Positions 34,658-44,687 of a DNA stretch of 64,000 nucleotides are shown here, piece by piece. The notes beneath the pieces were generated by a model. That model was not told where the DNA came from. It saw nothing but the letters and a program-made list of their open reading frames with translations, and did not search any database. Each line of letters starts with the position of its first letter. Position 1 is the first letter of the stretch. The DNA is taken from contig NZ_JAGGQW010000017.1 of NCBI RefSeq assembly GCF_018613065.1, forward strand, positions 1 to 64,000. Direction: 5' to 3'. The DNA comes from Bacillus sp. ISL-7. GTDB lineage: Bacteria > Bacillota > Bacilli > Bacillales_B > DSM-18226. The position numbers and the translations under genes were made by a program.

Positions 34658-35698
34658 GTGAAAGTCATTCATGATACTTTTGGTCAAATTGATAATCAGA
34701 CGGTCTCCTCATTTACATTGGTCAATGATCATGGCGTGGAAGTTACCGCAATTAATTATGGCTGTATTATAACGAAAATAGTGGTTCAAGATAAATACGG
34801 AAACTACGAAAATATTGTCCTTGGACATGATTCGCTAAACGATTATGTCCATGATCCATATTTCCTCGGTGCCGTGGTAGGACGGGTGGGAGGACGAATT
34901 AAAGGCGGTTCTTTTGAACTTGATGGAAATACGTACACTCTTGCCAAAAACGACGGTAACAACCATCTGCATGGCGGATTAAGAGGATTCGATAAGGTCG
35001 TTTGGGATGCAGAAATACTAGAAGCTGGTGTTCGTTTTTCGTATCTCAGTCCCGATGGTGACGAAGGATACCCAGGGAATTTACATATACAAGTAACTTA
35101 TACCCTGGATAACGATAACCAATTGAAAATTCAATATGGGGCCCAATCAGATAAGAAAACGTTGGTAACGGTCACGAACCACTCTTATTTTAACTTGAGC
35201 GGCAACCTAAAAAGGGATATATTGAATCACAAACTAATTATTAAGAGTGATCAATTTTTAGAGCTTGATGATGAGTTTATTCCAACAGGTAATTTTCTTG
35301 ATGTGAAAAATACGACCTTTGATTTTACTAGTGAAAGTGTTATAGAGACTGGAACCGCATCGGATCATCCACAAAACGTATTAGTTGGGAATGGTTACGA
35401 TCATCCATTTTTATTAAATACAAACCATGATAAGGAAATTGTTTTAAGGGATCCTGAAAGCGGACGTATCCTAACAGTTGAAACGGATGAGGCTGGGGTA
35501 GTGGTCTATTCAGGGAATTCATTAAAATCAGAAGGTGAATTCAGAGGTACTCCATCTGAAAAATACCTCGGTATTTGCTTGGAGACGCAGGCTTTGCCTG
35601 ATGCCAACCATCATCCCCATTTTCCATCAACAATTTTAGATATCGATCAGCAGTATTCCTCCGTAACCATATATAAGTTTGGAATTGAAAAGAATTAA
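34658..35698 (+). CDS. galM: Aldose 1-epimerase (mutarotase), copy 1
   Basis: 346-aa mutarotase interconverting alpha and beta anomers of free sugars, here probably xylose so that the isomerase receives its preferred anomer. Marks: NYGCIITKIVVQDK, GAVVGRVGGRIKGG, NNHLHGGLRGFDKVVWDA (first catalytic His), NHSYFNLSG (second His), GNGYDHPF and the GICLETQALPDANHHPHFPS segment with the catalytic Glu. GTG start with GGAAGGAAGG upstream. A second copy survives only as part of a chimera (43209-44468). Confidence 0.93.
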   Translation: MKVIHDTFGQIDNQTVSSFTLVNDHGVEVTAINYGCIITKIVVQDKYGNYENIVLGHDSLNDYVHDPYFLGAVVGRVGGRIKGGSFELDGNTYTLAKNDGNNHLHGGLRGFDKVVWDAEILEAGVRFSYLSPDGDEGYPGNLHIQVTYTLDNDNQLKIQYGAQSDKKTLVTVTNHSYFNLSGNLKRDILNHKLIIKSDQFLELDDEFIPTGNFLDVKNTTFDFTSESVIETGTASDHPQNVLVGNGYDHPFLLNTNHDKEIVLRDPESGRILTVETDEAGVVVYSGNSLKSEGEFRGTPSEKYLGICLETQALPDANHHPHFPSTILDIDQQYSSVTIYKFGIEKN

Positions 35699-35717
35699 AG
35701 AATAGGGAGTGATTATC

Positions 35718-36701
35718 ATGAATTATCGCGAACTCGGTAATACCGGTTTAATGATCAGTGAGGTCAGTTTTGGAACATGGGCAATTGGCGGCTCCTGGGG
35801 CAAGACAAGTGACACAGAAGCATTGAAATCCTTGGAATATGCGATGGAGCAAGGTGTTAACTTTTTTGATACAGCGGATGTATATGGAGACGGCCATAGC
35901 GAAGAGTTATTAGCTAAGGCCACAAAAGGCAAGGAAGACCAGATTTATATCGCAACAAAGTTCTGCCGTCAAGGTGACATCTTTGATCCAAAGAATTACA
36001 GCTATGAAAAAGTCAGTTCTTATTGTGAAGACAGCCTTCGCCGGTTAAACAGGGAAGAGATTGATTTGTATCAAATTCATTGCCCGGCAACAGAGATTTT
36101 GCAAGATGGCAGTGTTTTTGAAGTATTAGATCGTCTCCAGAAAGACGGAAAAATCCGTCACTACGGTGTCAGTGTCGAAACCGTCGAAGAAGGCCTTCTT
36201 TGTTTGGAACATCCAAATGTTAAGAGCCTGCAGATCATATTTAATATGTTCCGCCAAAAGCCACTAGAAAAACTACTACCTGAGGCTTATCAAAAAGGTG
36301 TAGGACTTCTGGTCAGATTACCGCTTGCCAGCGGACTGCTTACAGGTAAATTTACCGCCAATCATATTTTTGAATCCGATGACCACCGCCGGTTTAATGA
36401 AAATGGGGAGGCTTTCAATGTAGGGGAAACATTTGCAGGTCTTGGATTCCGAAAGGGTGTAGAGTTAGCTGACCAGTTAAAGTGGATTGCAGAAGGCCGG
36501 GAATCTATGGCTAGTGCAGCACTGCGCTGGATTTTAGACCAAAAAGAAATTACTTGTATTATTCCTGGTTTTAAAAATGTCAAACAGGTGGAGGATAATC
36601 TTTCAGCCTTGGAAACAAAACCATTCTCAGAAGAAGAAATGCAAGAGATTCAACGCTTTTATCAAGAAACAGTAAAGGAATATATTAGAGGTCCTTATTA
36701 A
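35718..36701 (+). CDS. Aldo/keto reductase
   Basis: 327-aa NADPH-dependent oxidoreductase with the (beta/alpha)8 fold. Visible are GTWAIGGSWG, FFDTADVYGDGHSEELL (Asp-Tyr of the catalytic tetrad), YIATKFCRQGD (Lys), DLYQIHCP (His) and the C-terminal cofactor segment IIPGFKNVKQVEDNLSAL. AGGGAGTG precedes the ATG. Placed directly after galM in a sugar group; reduction of pentoses or side products is possible, substrate unknown. Confidence 0.88.
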   Translation: MNYRELGNTGLMISEVSFGTWAIGGSWGKTSDTEALKSLEYAMEQGVNFFDTADVYGDGHSEELLAKATKGKEDQIYIATKFCRQGDIFDPKNYSYEKVSSYCEDSLRRLNREEIDLYQIHCPATEILQDGSVFEVLDRLQKDGKIRHYGVSVETVEEGLLCLEHPNVKSLQIIFNMFRQKPLEKLLPEAYQKGVGLLVRLPLASGLLTGKFTANHIFESDDHRRFNENGEAFNVGETFAGLGFRKGVELADQLKWIAEGRESMASAALRWILDQKEITCIIPGFKNVKQVEDNLSALETKPFSEEEMQEIQRFYQETVKEYIRGPY

Positions 36702-36737
36702 GTCTTTAAAATGAATATTCAAATGGAGTGAATCCTA

Positions 36738-37361
36738 TTGGGTGGAAAAAATTTTATTAATGAGGTACCTACTTCTCAAAAAATAGTTGCGATTACATTT
36801 GATGATGGGCCTAATCCTATCAACACATCACAAGTTCTAGATATTTTTGGGGAGGTGGAAGGAAAAGCAACATTCTTCATGATTGGTGAGCAAATGGATA
36901 AGCATCCTGAGATGGTAAAAAAAGTTGTCGAACAAGGACATGAAATAGGAAATCACACATACACTCACCCTAAGTTATCCGAGTTAAGCCCGGCAGAGTG
37001 TTTAGAGGAAATCGAACGTACGGAGAAATTAATACAGGATTTGGCTGGACAAAAGCCCGTTGTCTTTCGTCCTCCTTACCTTGATTATAATCATGACACT
37101 GTTTTAGTCATGCAGCAAAAGGGATATCCAATGATCGGAGCTCTTAACATGGAGGCTCAGGACTGGGACATGCCCGGAGTGGAACATATCCTTGCAAACT
37201 CAAGAGACTGTGTGAAAAATGGCTGTATTTTAATTTTCCATGATGGCTACGGGGACCGCTCAGAAACAATCGAAGCGGTTCGCACGCTTGTTTCTGAATT
37301 AACTTCACAAGGCTATCAACTTGTAACGGTAAGCGAGATATTAAAGTTATCATTAGAGTAA
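36738..37361 (+). CDS. Polysaccharide deacetylase (CE4/NodB family)
   Basis: 207-aa protein that is almost all NodB homology domain: motif 1 TFDDGPN, motif 2 HTYTHPKLSEL with the metal-binding H-x3-H, motif 3 RPPYLDYN and a late FHDGYGDRSETIEAV with catalytic His. No signal peptide is seen, which is unusual for peptidoglycan or chitin deacetylases and points to an intracellular substrate such as acetylated xylo-oligosaccharides. TTG start with GGAGTGA upstream. Confidence 0.88.
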   Translation: MGGKNFINEVPTSQKIVAITFDDGPNPINTSQVLDIFGEVEGKATFFMIGEQMDKHPEMVKKVVEQGHEIGNHTYTHPKLSELSPAECLEEIERTEKLIQDLAGQKPVVFRPPYLDYNHDTVLVMQQKGYPMIGALNMEAQDWDMPGVEHILANSRDCVKNGCILIFHDGYGDRSETIEAVRTLVSELTSQGYQLVTVSEILKLSLE

Positions 37362-37480
37362 AAAAAGAGGAAGCACAACTAAAGGAAACTATGCGAAGGC
37401 TTGGACAGCAGGTCACATTGATGTTTATTTTTTCAACAGTGTGTTGTATACAGTAGTCGCTGTTTTTCTTAGGGTAATCC

Positions 37481-37813
37481 TTGCCAGCTTTAAAAGAAGT
37501 AGCCAAACAAGCGGTTTCCTATGTGAAAGCATTACAAAGTAAAGAGTATCAAAAGGCGTATGATATGGTATCTCACGTATATAACGATGCGGGTGTTACT
37601 TTAGATGACTTTACATCTGACTTCGAGCAATCGACTCTTAATCTAAAAGGATATAATATTAAAATTATAGGTGTAAGAGATCGGATACCAAAGGAAATAT
37701 CGAAAACCAATAAAGATGAAAAGTTTTATCTGGTGTCTGTTTATTTTGATCCTAAGGGTGAAACTCGAGAGGATTATTCTCCATTTAAAGGATCAGATGT
37801 CAAATGGACTTAG
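37481..37813 (+). CDS. Hypothetical protein, possibly 5'-truncated
   Basis: 110-residue frame: EVAKQAVSYVKALQSKEYQKAYDMVSHVYNDAGVTLDDF and a following beta-rich part ending FDPKGETREDYSPF. It looks like the mature part of a DUF4878/NTF2-like lipoprotein without its signal peptide. The only start is TTG with a poor ribosome site and the DNA before it is non-coding, so the gene may be a remnant. Confidence 0.4.
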   Translation: MPALKEVAKQAVSYVKALQSKEYQKAYDMVSHVYNDAGVTLDDFTSDFEQSTLNLKGYNIKIIGVRDRIPKEISKTNKDEKFYLVSVYFDPKGETREDYSPFKGSDVKWT

Positions 37814-37938
37814 TTTGTCGGTGCCTGTCCCTAGTGGGCTAGTGCGATAAAGTGTCTGGTATATAGTAGAAATAGTTTCCATGAAAATGGGATTGGAATA
37901 TAATAGATTAGTATTTATTAACTATTATAACAAAAAAC

Positions 37939-37982
37939 AATAAGGCCCATTCCAGACATTAACTGAAATGGGCCTTATTGTT
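37939..37982. terminator. Bidirectional terminator
   Basis: AATAAGGCCCATT / AATGGGCCTTATT perfect 13-bp stem with a 15-nt loop. It separates the first xylose unit from the second. Confidence 0.75.
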
Positions 37983-38029
37983 ACTTAACGCATATTTGTT
38001 CAAACCTTAGGCTGAAATTCAGAGGTCAG

Positions 38030-38128
38030 ACCTCTGGTGTAAAAGGTCTTGCAGGATTCGAGCTTGTCGCGACGCCGATTCTGAAAATACCATCATTATC
38101 TCTTGCTGGGAAAAATAAATAATACGTG
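38030..38128 (-). pseudogene. GH43 gene remnant (second unit)
   Basis: About 100 bp nearly identical to 25980-26077 of the intact GH43 gene (from CTGGTGTAAAAGGTC to AATAATACGTG), same orientation, with no other part left. It marks where the second unit's GH43 gene was. Confidence 0.85.
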
Positions 38129-38163
38129 ATAAATTATAATGAGATGCGTTTTGTAATGCACAC

Positions 38164-39318
38164 CTATAAACTTCTTGCTTCGGCCTTGATAAAGTTCTCA
38201 ACAACAAAAGCAGAAACACCTAATGCGCTCGAATATTTTCCAAGCCGTGAAAAATCTAATTGCAACCCATTTTGATGGAGCGCAAGAGTATGTTTTTCAA
38301 TCGTAGTCCGTATTGGCGACTCAATCCATTCTTTTGCCAACGCTAATCGATTTCCGATTATGACCTGGTCGGGGTTAAAGGTGTTAATAATATTATTAAT
38401 CCCATAACCAAGGTACTGGCCGATTTCTTCAAAGTGACTCTTGGCAATTTCATTACGACCCTCAGCCAACTTAATCAATGACTCAAGTGAATCAAAGTCA
38501 GCCATTTCCAGCAGTGCATTTTCAGAGGCGTATGCTTCCCAACAGCCTCTGCTGCCACAGCTGCAAGGCTTTCCGTTGATGTCAATAATTATGTGACCCA
38601 TTTCACCGGCAAATCCATTTTTTCCTTGATATAATTCTTTGTTTAAAATAATCCCAACACCAATTCCGATTCCAGCACTTATATAAATGATGTTCTGATA
38701 ATCTTGACCCGCACCGAATTTTTGTTCACCAATAGCCCCAGCATTCGCCTCATTTTCAATTATAACGGGAACATGGTATAAGTCCTCAAGGTCCTTTTTT
38801 AATCCAATGTTGGTCCAGCCTAAGTTTGGAGCTAGCAGGACAGTTCCATTTTTGTTTACGATACCAGGCACAGCTACACCAATCCCAACTATTCCATACC
38901 TGCTGTTAGGTATCTCATCCAATATCGACCCAATCATATTTTGGATTTTGCTCATAATCGTAGGGTAAGGGGTTCGGTTTACGCTTTCATGTTTCTCTAA
39001 CAAAATGGTACCTTTTAAATCCGTCATCACGCATAGAACGTAATTAACACCGATATCAATGCCAATTGCATATCCGGCCGCTTTGTTGAAATGAAGGATA
39101 ACAGGTCGCCGACCACCGCTGGATTCCCCGGTGCCGGATTCGTAAATAAGTTCCTCTTTCAATAACTCATTTACTAAAGCAGACACTGTTCCCTTATTCA
39201 ACCCTGTTATTTGGGCAATATCTGCCCTTGATATCGGATCTTTTTCAATAATCATTTGTAATACAAGGGCTTTGTTATTTTTTTTAACAGTTTGATGATT
39301 CCATGTAATCGTTTCCAA
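38164..39318 (-). CDS. xylR: XylR, ROK-family xylose repressor (copy 2)
   Basis: 384-aa paralogue of the repressor at 26537-27697, similar along the whole length. The HTH part is DPISRADIAQITGLNKGTVSALVNEL; the ROK part keeps GIDIGVNYVLCVMTDLKG, ENEANAGAIGEQ and CSCGSRGCWE. A TAAGGAGTTTTT ribosome site precedes the ATG. Divergent from xylA2, with operators on both sides of the shared intergenic region. Two intact XylR proteins with nearly identical HTH regions should bind the same operators. Confidence 0.93.
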   Translation of the reverse strand: METITWNHQTVKKNNKALVLQMIIEKDPISRADIAQITGLNKGTVSALVNELLKEELIYESGTGESSGGRRPVILHFNKAAGYAIGIDIGVNYVLCVMTDLKGTILLEKHESVNRTPYPTIMSKIQNMIGSILDEIPNSRYGIVGIGVAVPGIVNKNGTVLLAPNLGWTNIGLKKDLEDLYHVPVIIENEANAGAIGEQKFGAGQDYQNIIYISAGIGIGVGIILNKELYQGKNGFAGEMGHIIIDINGKPCSCGSRGCWEAYASENALLEMADFDSLESLIKLAEGRNEIAKSHFEEIGQYLGYGINNIINTFNPDQVIIGNRLALAKEWIESPIRTTIEKHTLALHQNGLQLDFSRLGKYSSALGVSAFVVENFIKAEARSL

Positions 39319-39366
39319 TTTATAAAAAACTCCTTATTTTGTAGTAAATCTATTTTAACACAAAAA

Positions 39367-39392
39367 ACTTTGTTTATCGCCTATACAAACTT
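39367..39392. promoter_or_regulatory. XylR operator-like site (xylR2 promoter)
   Basis: CTTTGTTTATCGCCTATACAAACTT, imperfect palindrome with GTTT...AAAC cores, about 50 bp before the xylR2 start. Confidence 0.6.
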
Positions 39393-39593
39393 ACTGGCGC
39401 ATGGTATAATTAATTCAATCACACGTTTATAGTTGATTATTGTGAACCTTATCTGCAAGTCCTATCCACGTGGAGTAACTAGATTTTATGGATTGAAGAA
39501 GCGAAAAAGCCAGCAGGCTTTCTCACGTCTGTACAGCAGGCATAAGGCAGATCAAAGGTTGTTTGTAAAAAACGGTCAGCCTTTTCAAAAAAC

Positions 39594-39618
39594 TTAGTTT
39601 ATCTAGTGGACAAACTAA
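39594..39618 (+). promoter_or_regulatory. XylR operator (xylA2)
   Basis: TTAGTTT-N11-AAACTAA, the cleanest operator in the window; the palindrome extends one base further on each side (C...G). About 110 bp before xylA2. Confidence 0.88.
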
Positions 39619-39672
39619 GATTATCATGCTATGATTTGATTATCTAAGGTTAAGAGATTCCAATAACCCTTT

Positions 39673-39686
39673 TGTAAGCATTTACA
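39673..39686 (+). promoter_or_regulatory. cre-like site (xylA2)
   Basis: TGTAAGCATTTACA, one mismatch to TGWAANCGNTNWCA, between operator and xylA2. Confidence 0.65.
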
Positions 39687-39729
39687 CTTATAGTTATTTT
39701 AACAATATACCCACTAGGAGGAATCATGA

Positions 39730-41061
39730 ATGGCTTATTTTGAAACAGTTAATAAAATCCAATTTGAAGGGGCTGCATCAAAAAATCCTTTCGCATTTAA
39801 GTATTATAATCCTGAGGAAAAAATCAATGGCAAAAAAGTGGAAGAAATTCTTCGTTTTTCTATTGCATATTGGCACACATTCACAGCTGACGGAACAGAT
39901 CCGTTTGGAGTAGGAACTGCAATTCGTCCTTGGGACCGTTTTCAAGGCTTAGATTTAGCAAAAGCTCGTGTCGAAGCAGCATTCGAATTTTTTGAAAAAT
40001 TAAATGTTCCTTTCTTTGCATTCCATGACGTTGATATCGCTCCAGAAGGAAGCACATTAAAGGAAACAAATGAAAACCAAGATGTTTTAGTTGCCATGAT
40101 CAAAGAATACATGAAAACAAGCAAGACGAAATTACTTTGGAACACGGCGAATATGTTCACGAACCCACGATATGTTCATGGTGCTGCAACTTCTCCAAAT
40201 GCTGACGTATTTGCGTACTCTGCAGCGAAAGTGAAAAAAGCGTTGGAAGTAGCTAAAGAACTTGGCGCTGAAAACTATGTATTCTGGGGCGGCCGTGAGG
40301 GTTATGAAACACTTCTAAATACAGATATGAAGCTTGAACAAGACAACTTAGCACGCTTCTTCCATATGGCAGTAGATTATGCGAAAGAAATCGGCTTGGC
40401 CGTTCCGTTCTTAATTGAGCCAAAACCAAAAGAGCCTACCAAACATCAATATGATTTCGATGTGGCAACTGGTTTGGCATTCTTGCAAAAATATGACCTA
40501 ACAGATTATTTCAAGTTCAACATCGAAGCAAACCACGCAACTTTGGCCGGCCACACATTTGAGCATGAGTTAAGAACGGCTCGTATCAATGGAATGCTTG
40601 GTTCAGTCGATGCTAACCAAGGTGATACATTGCTTGGATGGGATACAGATGAGTTCCCAACTGACCTTTACACTAACACATTAGCAATGTATGAAATTCT
40701 AAAAAATGGCGGCTTAGGAAAAGGCGGCTTGAACTTCGATGCAAAGGTAAGACGTGGATCATTTGAAGCAGAAGATCTTTTCCATGCACACATCGCTGGT
40801 ATGGATGCATTTGCCATCGGCTTAAAGGTTGCCAATAAATTAATTGAAGACAAAGTTTTAGATAGCTTCATCGAAGAACGCTACATCAGCTATACTGATG
40901 GCATTGGCTTGGATATCGTAGAAGGAAGAACCAACTTCCGCGAGCTTGAAGAATATGCCTTCCAATTAAATGAAATTAAGAATACATCAGGCAGAACGGA
41001 ACGACTTAAAGCAATCGTTAACCAATACTTATTAGAAACACTTTCAACTGTAACAGTTTAA
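39730..41061 (+). CDS. xylA: Xylose isomerase (copy 2)
   Basis: 443 aa, same length as copy 1 with only scattered substitutions (for example [19 protein letters not shown] in place of [19 protein letters not shown]) and all catalytic blocks kept: [60 protein letters not shown]. Silent sites differ often, so the duplication is not recent or the copies came from different lineages. AGGAGG ribosome site. First gene of the second xylA-xylB transcript. Confidence 0.97.
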   Translation: MAYFETVNKIQFEGAASKNPFAFKYYNPEEKINGKKVEEILRFSIAYWHTFTADGTDPFGVGTAIRPWDRFQGLDLAKARVEAAFEFFEKLNVPFFAFHDVDIAPEGSTLKETNENQDVLVAMIKEYMKTSKTKLLWNTANMFTNPRYVHGAATSPNADVFAYSAAKVKKALEVAKELGAENYVFWGGREGYETLLNTDMKLEQDNLARFFHMAVDYAKEIGLAVPFLIEPKPKEPTKHQYDFDVATGLAFLQKYDLTDYFKFNIEANHATLAGHTFEHELRTARINGMLGSVDANQGDTLLGWDTDEFPTDLYTNTLAMYEILKNGGLGKGGLNFDAKVRRGSFEAEDLFHAHIAGMDAFAIGLKVANKLIEDKVLDSFIEERYISYTDGIGLDIVEGRTNFRELEEYAFQLNEIKNTSGRTERLKAIVNQYLLETLSTVTV

Positions 41062-41076
41062 TTAAAATAATGAAAA

Positions 41077-41113
41077 AAAAGTGCTGGCGGCCTATTACTC
41101 CAGCACTTTTTTT
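41077..41113 (+). terminator. Terminator-type hairpin between xylA2 and xylB2
   Basis: AAAAGTGCTGG-12 nt-CCAGCACTTTTTTT. The arm bases differ from the copy-1 hairpin by compensating changes at the base of the stem, so the structure is maintained. Confidence 0.8.
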
Positions 41114-41131
41114 AGAAAAGGGTGATCAGGG

Positions 41132-42631
41132 ATGAAATACGTAATTGGTGTTGACCTCGGAACGAGCGCAGTAAAAATCTTACTCGTTAACCAGAATGGT
41201 GAAGTTTGTCAGGAAGTATCCAAATCATATCCTCTTATAATAGAGAAGTCTGGTTATAGTGAACAAAATCCGGAAGAGTGGGTGGAAAAAACCACAGCAG
41301 GCTTAGCTGAACTCATTCAGCAATTTGATGGAGATGTTAACGATATCGAGGGCATCAGCTTCTCTGGGCAGATGCACGGTTTGGTATTATTAGATCAAAA
41401 CAATCAAGTATTAAGAAACGCAATTTTGTGGAATGATACAAGAACCACAAAACAATGTCAGCAAATCTATGACGTTGTCGGTCATGAACGTTTATTAGAG
41501 GTAACCAAAAACCCTGCATTAGAAGGCTTTACGTTACCGAAAATTCTCTGGGTAAAAGAAAATGAACCTGAAGTTTTTGAACGTGCCAGCGTTTTTTTAC
41601 TGCCAAAGGATTATTTACGCTATCGGATTACTGGGAATATCCACATAGAGTACTCTGATGCGGCAGGAACTTTACTATTAAATGTAGCAAAGCGGGAATG
41701 GAGCAATGAAGTATTAGAAGCTGCTGGTCTTTCCGTTGATTTCTGCCCGCCATTAGTAGAATCTCATGCATTTGTTGGTTCTGTATCGGCCGAATTTTCC
41801 CAAGAAACGGGATTATCCGAAGCTGTAAAAGTATTTGCAGGCGGTGCGGACAATGCCTGCGGCGCGATTGGTTCAGGGATTTTATCGGAAGGGAAAAGCT
41901 TATGCAGTATCGGCACCTCTGGCGTCGTACTTTCATATGAAGAAAGAAATGACCTCGATTTTGAAGGAAAGGTTCACTACTTTAATCATAGTGAAGAAAA
42001 TACGTACTATACAATGGGTGTGACCTTGGCTGCAGGTTATAGTTTAAGCTGGTTTAAAGACACGTTTGCGAAGGAAGAAGCGTTTGATGATTTTTTAGCC
42101 GGTGTGGAGGAAGTACCGGCAGGCAGCAACGGATTATTATTTACCCCGTATATCGTGGGGGAAAGAACGCCGTATGCTGATTCTACTATCCGCGGAAGCT
42201 TTATTGGGGTTGATGCTTCCCATGAACGCAAGCACTTTGCCCGCGCGGTTCTCGAGGGAATCACCTTCTCCTTAAACGAATCCATTGAGATTTTTAGAAG
42301 CAGCGGCAAGACAATCGATTCGATTATCTCGATCGGCGGAGGAGCGAAAAACGAAACATGGCTGCAAATGCAGGCAGATATATTCAATGCAAAAATTGAA
42401 AAGCTTACAAGCGAGCAAGGCCCTGGAATGGGTGCCGCGATGCTGGCGGCATACAGCTGCGGCTGGTATTCATCCCTTCAAGAATGTGCGGAAGTCTTTA
42501 TCCAAACCGATAAAACTTATGAACCGATTCCAGAAAATGTGGAAGCCTACAAGAAACTGTTTACAATCTACCAACAGGTTTATACGCAAACAAAAGACCT
42601 TAATGAGCAATTAAGAGAATTTAGAAAGTAA
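41132..42631 (+). CDS. xylB: Xylulokinase (copy 2)
   Basis: 499-aa paralogue of xylB1 with all FGGY kinase blocks intact (GVDLGTSAVKILLVN, SGQMHGLVLLD, GGADNACGAIGSG, GGGAKNETWLQMQADIF). Most differences lie in surface loops (LEAAGLSVDFCPP against LELFGLTPEFCPP). AAAAGGGTGA ribosome site. Same operon as xylA2. Confidence 0.96.
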   Translation: MKYVIGVDLGTSAVKILLVNQNGEVCQEVSKSYPLIIEKSGYSEQNPEEWVEKTTAGLAELIQQFDGDVNDIEGISFSGQMHGLVLLDQNNQVLRNAILWNDTRTTKQCQQIYDVVGHERLLEVTKNPALEGFTLPKILWVKENEPEVFERASVFLLPKDYLRYRITGNIHIEYSDAAGTLLLNVAKREWSNEVLEAAGLSVDFCPPLVESHAFVGSVSAEFSQETGLSEAVKVFAGGADNACGAIGSGILSEGKSLCSIGTSGVVLSYEERNDLDFEGKVHYFNHSEENTYYTMGVTLAAGYSLSWFKDTFAKEEAFDDFLAGVEEVPAGSNGLLFTPYIVGERTPYADSTIRGSFIGVDASHERKHFARAVLEGITFSLNESIEIFRSSGKTIDSIISIGGGAKNETWLQMQADIFNAKIEKLTSEQGPGMGAAMLAAYSCGWYSSLQECAEVFIQTDKTYEPIPENVEAYKKLFTIYQQVYTQTKDLNEQLREFRK

Positions 42632-42720
42632 ATAATTCCTAATAAAGGCTAATGGCAAAATGAAGCCGCTGCTTAGTGATTTCCATTTATTTCCATACGA
42701 AATGTAAGGAAAGATTACAG

Positions 42721-43152
42721 ATGAATAAATCCAAAAATAACGTCTCTCCTCAGTTCAGTCTTCTAACCATTACTTGGCCCATTTTTGTCGAATTATTTCT
42801 CCAAGTGATTATGGGCAGTACCGATACGATTATGCTGTCGCATATTTCTGATGATGCTGTCGCGGCTGTGGGGGTGGCAAATCAGTTAATCTTATTATGT
42901 ATTCTCATTTTTAACTTTGTCTCGTCGGGTACAGCTGTTGTTCTCTCGCAATACTTAGGTGCGGGTTTAAACCAAGATGTCCGAACTGTGACAGCCATTT
43001 CCATTACCCTAAACTTTTTAATTGGCTTGCTTATTAGTTTATTAATGGTCATTTTTAAAACTGAACTCTTACTGTTTTTTCACCTGCCGGAACAAATTGC
43101 CGTATTAGGGGAACAGTATCTTTTGATTGTAGGAGGAACATTATTTATTTAA
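42721..43152 (+). pseudogene. MATE transporter copy 2, N-terminal fragment
   Basis: First 143 codons of a gene closely similar to the MATE gene at 32206. A CAA-to-TAA change stops it at 43150 (copy 1 reads TTTATCCAAGCG, this copy TTTATTTAAGCA). A one-base deletion follows within the next 25 bases, so readthrough would not restore the frame. Starts at ATG with AAGGAAAG upstream. Confidence 0.88.
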
Positions 43153-43208
43153 GCAGTGTTAATCACATATCCTCAATTTTAAGAGCAAATGGATACACCC
43201 AGGATGCG

Positions 43209-44468
43209 ATGATGGTTTCCATCTTCATGAATGTCATTCATTTAGCCGGAAATGGGATCTTAATATACGGTTTATTGGGATTCCCGGAGATGGGTGTGAT
43301 GGGAGTGTCGATTTCAACGGCCGTTAGCAGAGCGATAGCCTTAGTGATTATTATTAAATTAATGTATGATCGAATTCCTATCAAACTACAATGGAAAGAT
43401 TATTCAACAATTGATACTGTGCAAATTAGAAAAATATTAAAAATTGGTATTCCAGCTGCAGGGGAACAGACGATCTTTTCGTTTGCGATTCAAAACGATT
43501 ATGGTGTTGAAGTGACAGCCATTAATTATGGCTGTATAATCACTAAAATTGTTGTTCCGGATAAAAACGGAGATTTCGTAAATGTCGTTCTTGGGCATGA
43601 TACGCTCAATGAATATGTAAATGACCCCTATTTTCTTGGAGCCGTTGCTGGCCGTGTGGCCGGAAGAATTAAAGGCGGCTCTTTTGAACTGGATGGAGAA
43701 TCCTATACGCTTGCAAGAAATGAAAATAACAATCATCTGCATGGAGGCATAAAAGGATTTTCCAAGGTCGTATGGAATGCGGAAATAATCGGAAGCGGGG
43801 TTCGATTTTCGTATACGAGTTCCGATGGAGAAGAAGGCTATCCAGGGAATCTTATTATCGAAGTCACTTATATTCTTAACAATAAGAATGAATTATCGGT
43901 GCATTATAAAGCAGGGACAGATAAGAAAACATTGGTCACATTAACGAATCATTCTTATTTTAATCTAAGTGGCAATCTTAAGAGAGATATCTTGCACCAC
44001 ACATTAACAATAAAAAGCGATAAATTTCTTGAACTAGATCATGAATTCATGCCAACCGGCAATTTTATTGAAGTGGAAAAAACGCCATTTGATTTTAGAA
44101 ATGAAAGGGTCATAAACACCGGAACAAGATCATGCCATCCACAAAACATACTGGTAGGGGAAGGATACGATCACCCGTTTCTTTTACATACACATCATGA
44201 TTCGGAAATTGTTTTAAAGGACCCCGAAGGCGGGCGGACGTTAACAATTGAAACAAATGAGGCCGGGGTTGTGGTCTACTCGGGAAATTCTTTAAAATCA
44301 GAAGGGGAATTCCGGGGAGTTCAATCCATCAAATATCTGGGAATCTGTCTTGAGACACAGGCATTGCCTGATGCGATTCATCATCCTCATTTTCCATCAG
44401 TGATTTTGGATAAGGATAATCTGTATTCAAAGACCACAGTATATAAGTTTGGGGTTGAAGAGGACTAA
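43209..44468 (+). pseudogene. MATE-aldose epimerase chimera (deletion fusion)
   Basis: A 419-codon open frame. Codons 1-86 are the middle of the second MATE gene (MMVSIFMNVIHLAGNGILIYG ... IGIPAAGEQ) and the rest is aldose 1-epimerase from about its residue 10 (TIFSFAIQNDYGVEVTAINYG ... ALPDAIHHPHFPS). A deletion joined the two genes at about 43466; in unit 1 the same points are separated by the rest of MATE, tkt and the esterase. The epimerase catalytic blocks NNHLHGG, NHSYFNLSG and GICLETQALPD are intact. No ribosome site is evident before 43209. It could give a membrane-tethered epimerase or, by internal initiation, nearly full GalM. Confidence 0.85.
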
Positions 44469-44604
44469 AAAATGGGAGATTCCAATATGAATCCACAAGT
44501 AGTGGAGATCGAATTGTCGAAAAGATTGCAGCAGGTTCTGTAAAAGGTTAAGGATGAGTTAGCCCTTTTACTTAAACTTGTATTATTAGGTATTTTTTCC
44601 TAAA
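44469..44604 (+). other. Short remnant after the chimera
   Basis: GGGAGATTCCAAT precedes an ATG that opens MNPQVVEIELSKRLQQVL and stops. A second frame reads GDRIVEKIAAGSVKG. It appears to be a fused remnant of a deleted gene, not identified. Confidence 0.35.
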
Positions 44605-44632
44605 CTTTGTTCATCCAGTAGACATACTAACT
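44605..44632 (+). promoter_or_regulatory. XylR operator-like site (lipoprotein remnant)
   Basis: CTTTGTTCATCCAGTAGACATACTAACT, a weaker operator match, directly before the lipoprotein remnant at 44688. Confidence 0.5.
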
Positions 44633-44687
44633 TTCGAGTGATAGAATAAAAATATAAATTCTGAATATTTAGAAGGTCTTTAAAAAT

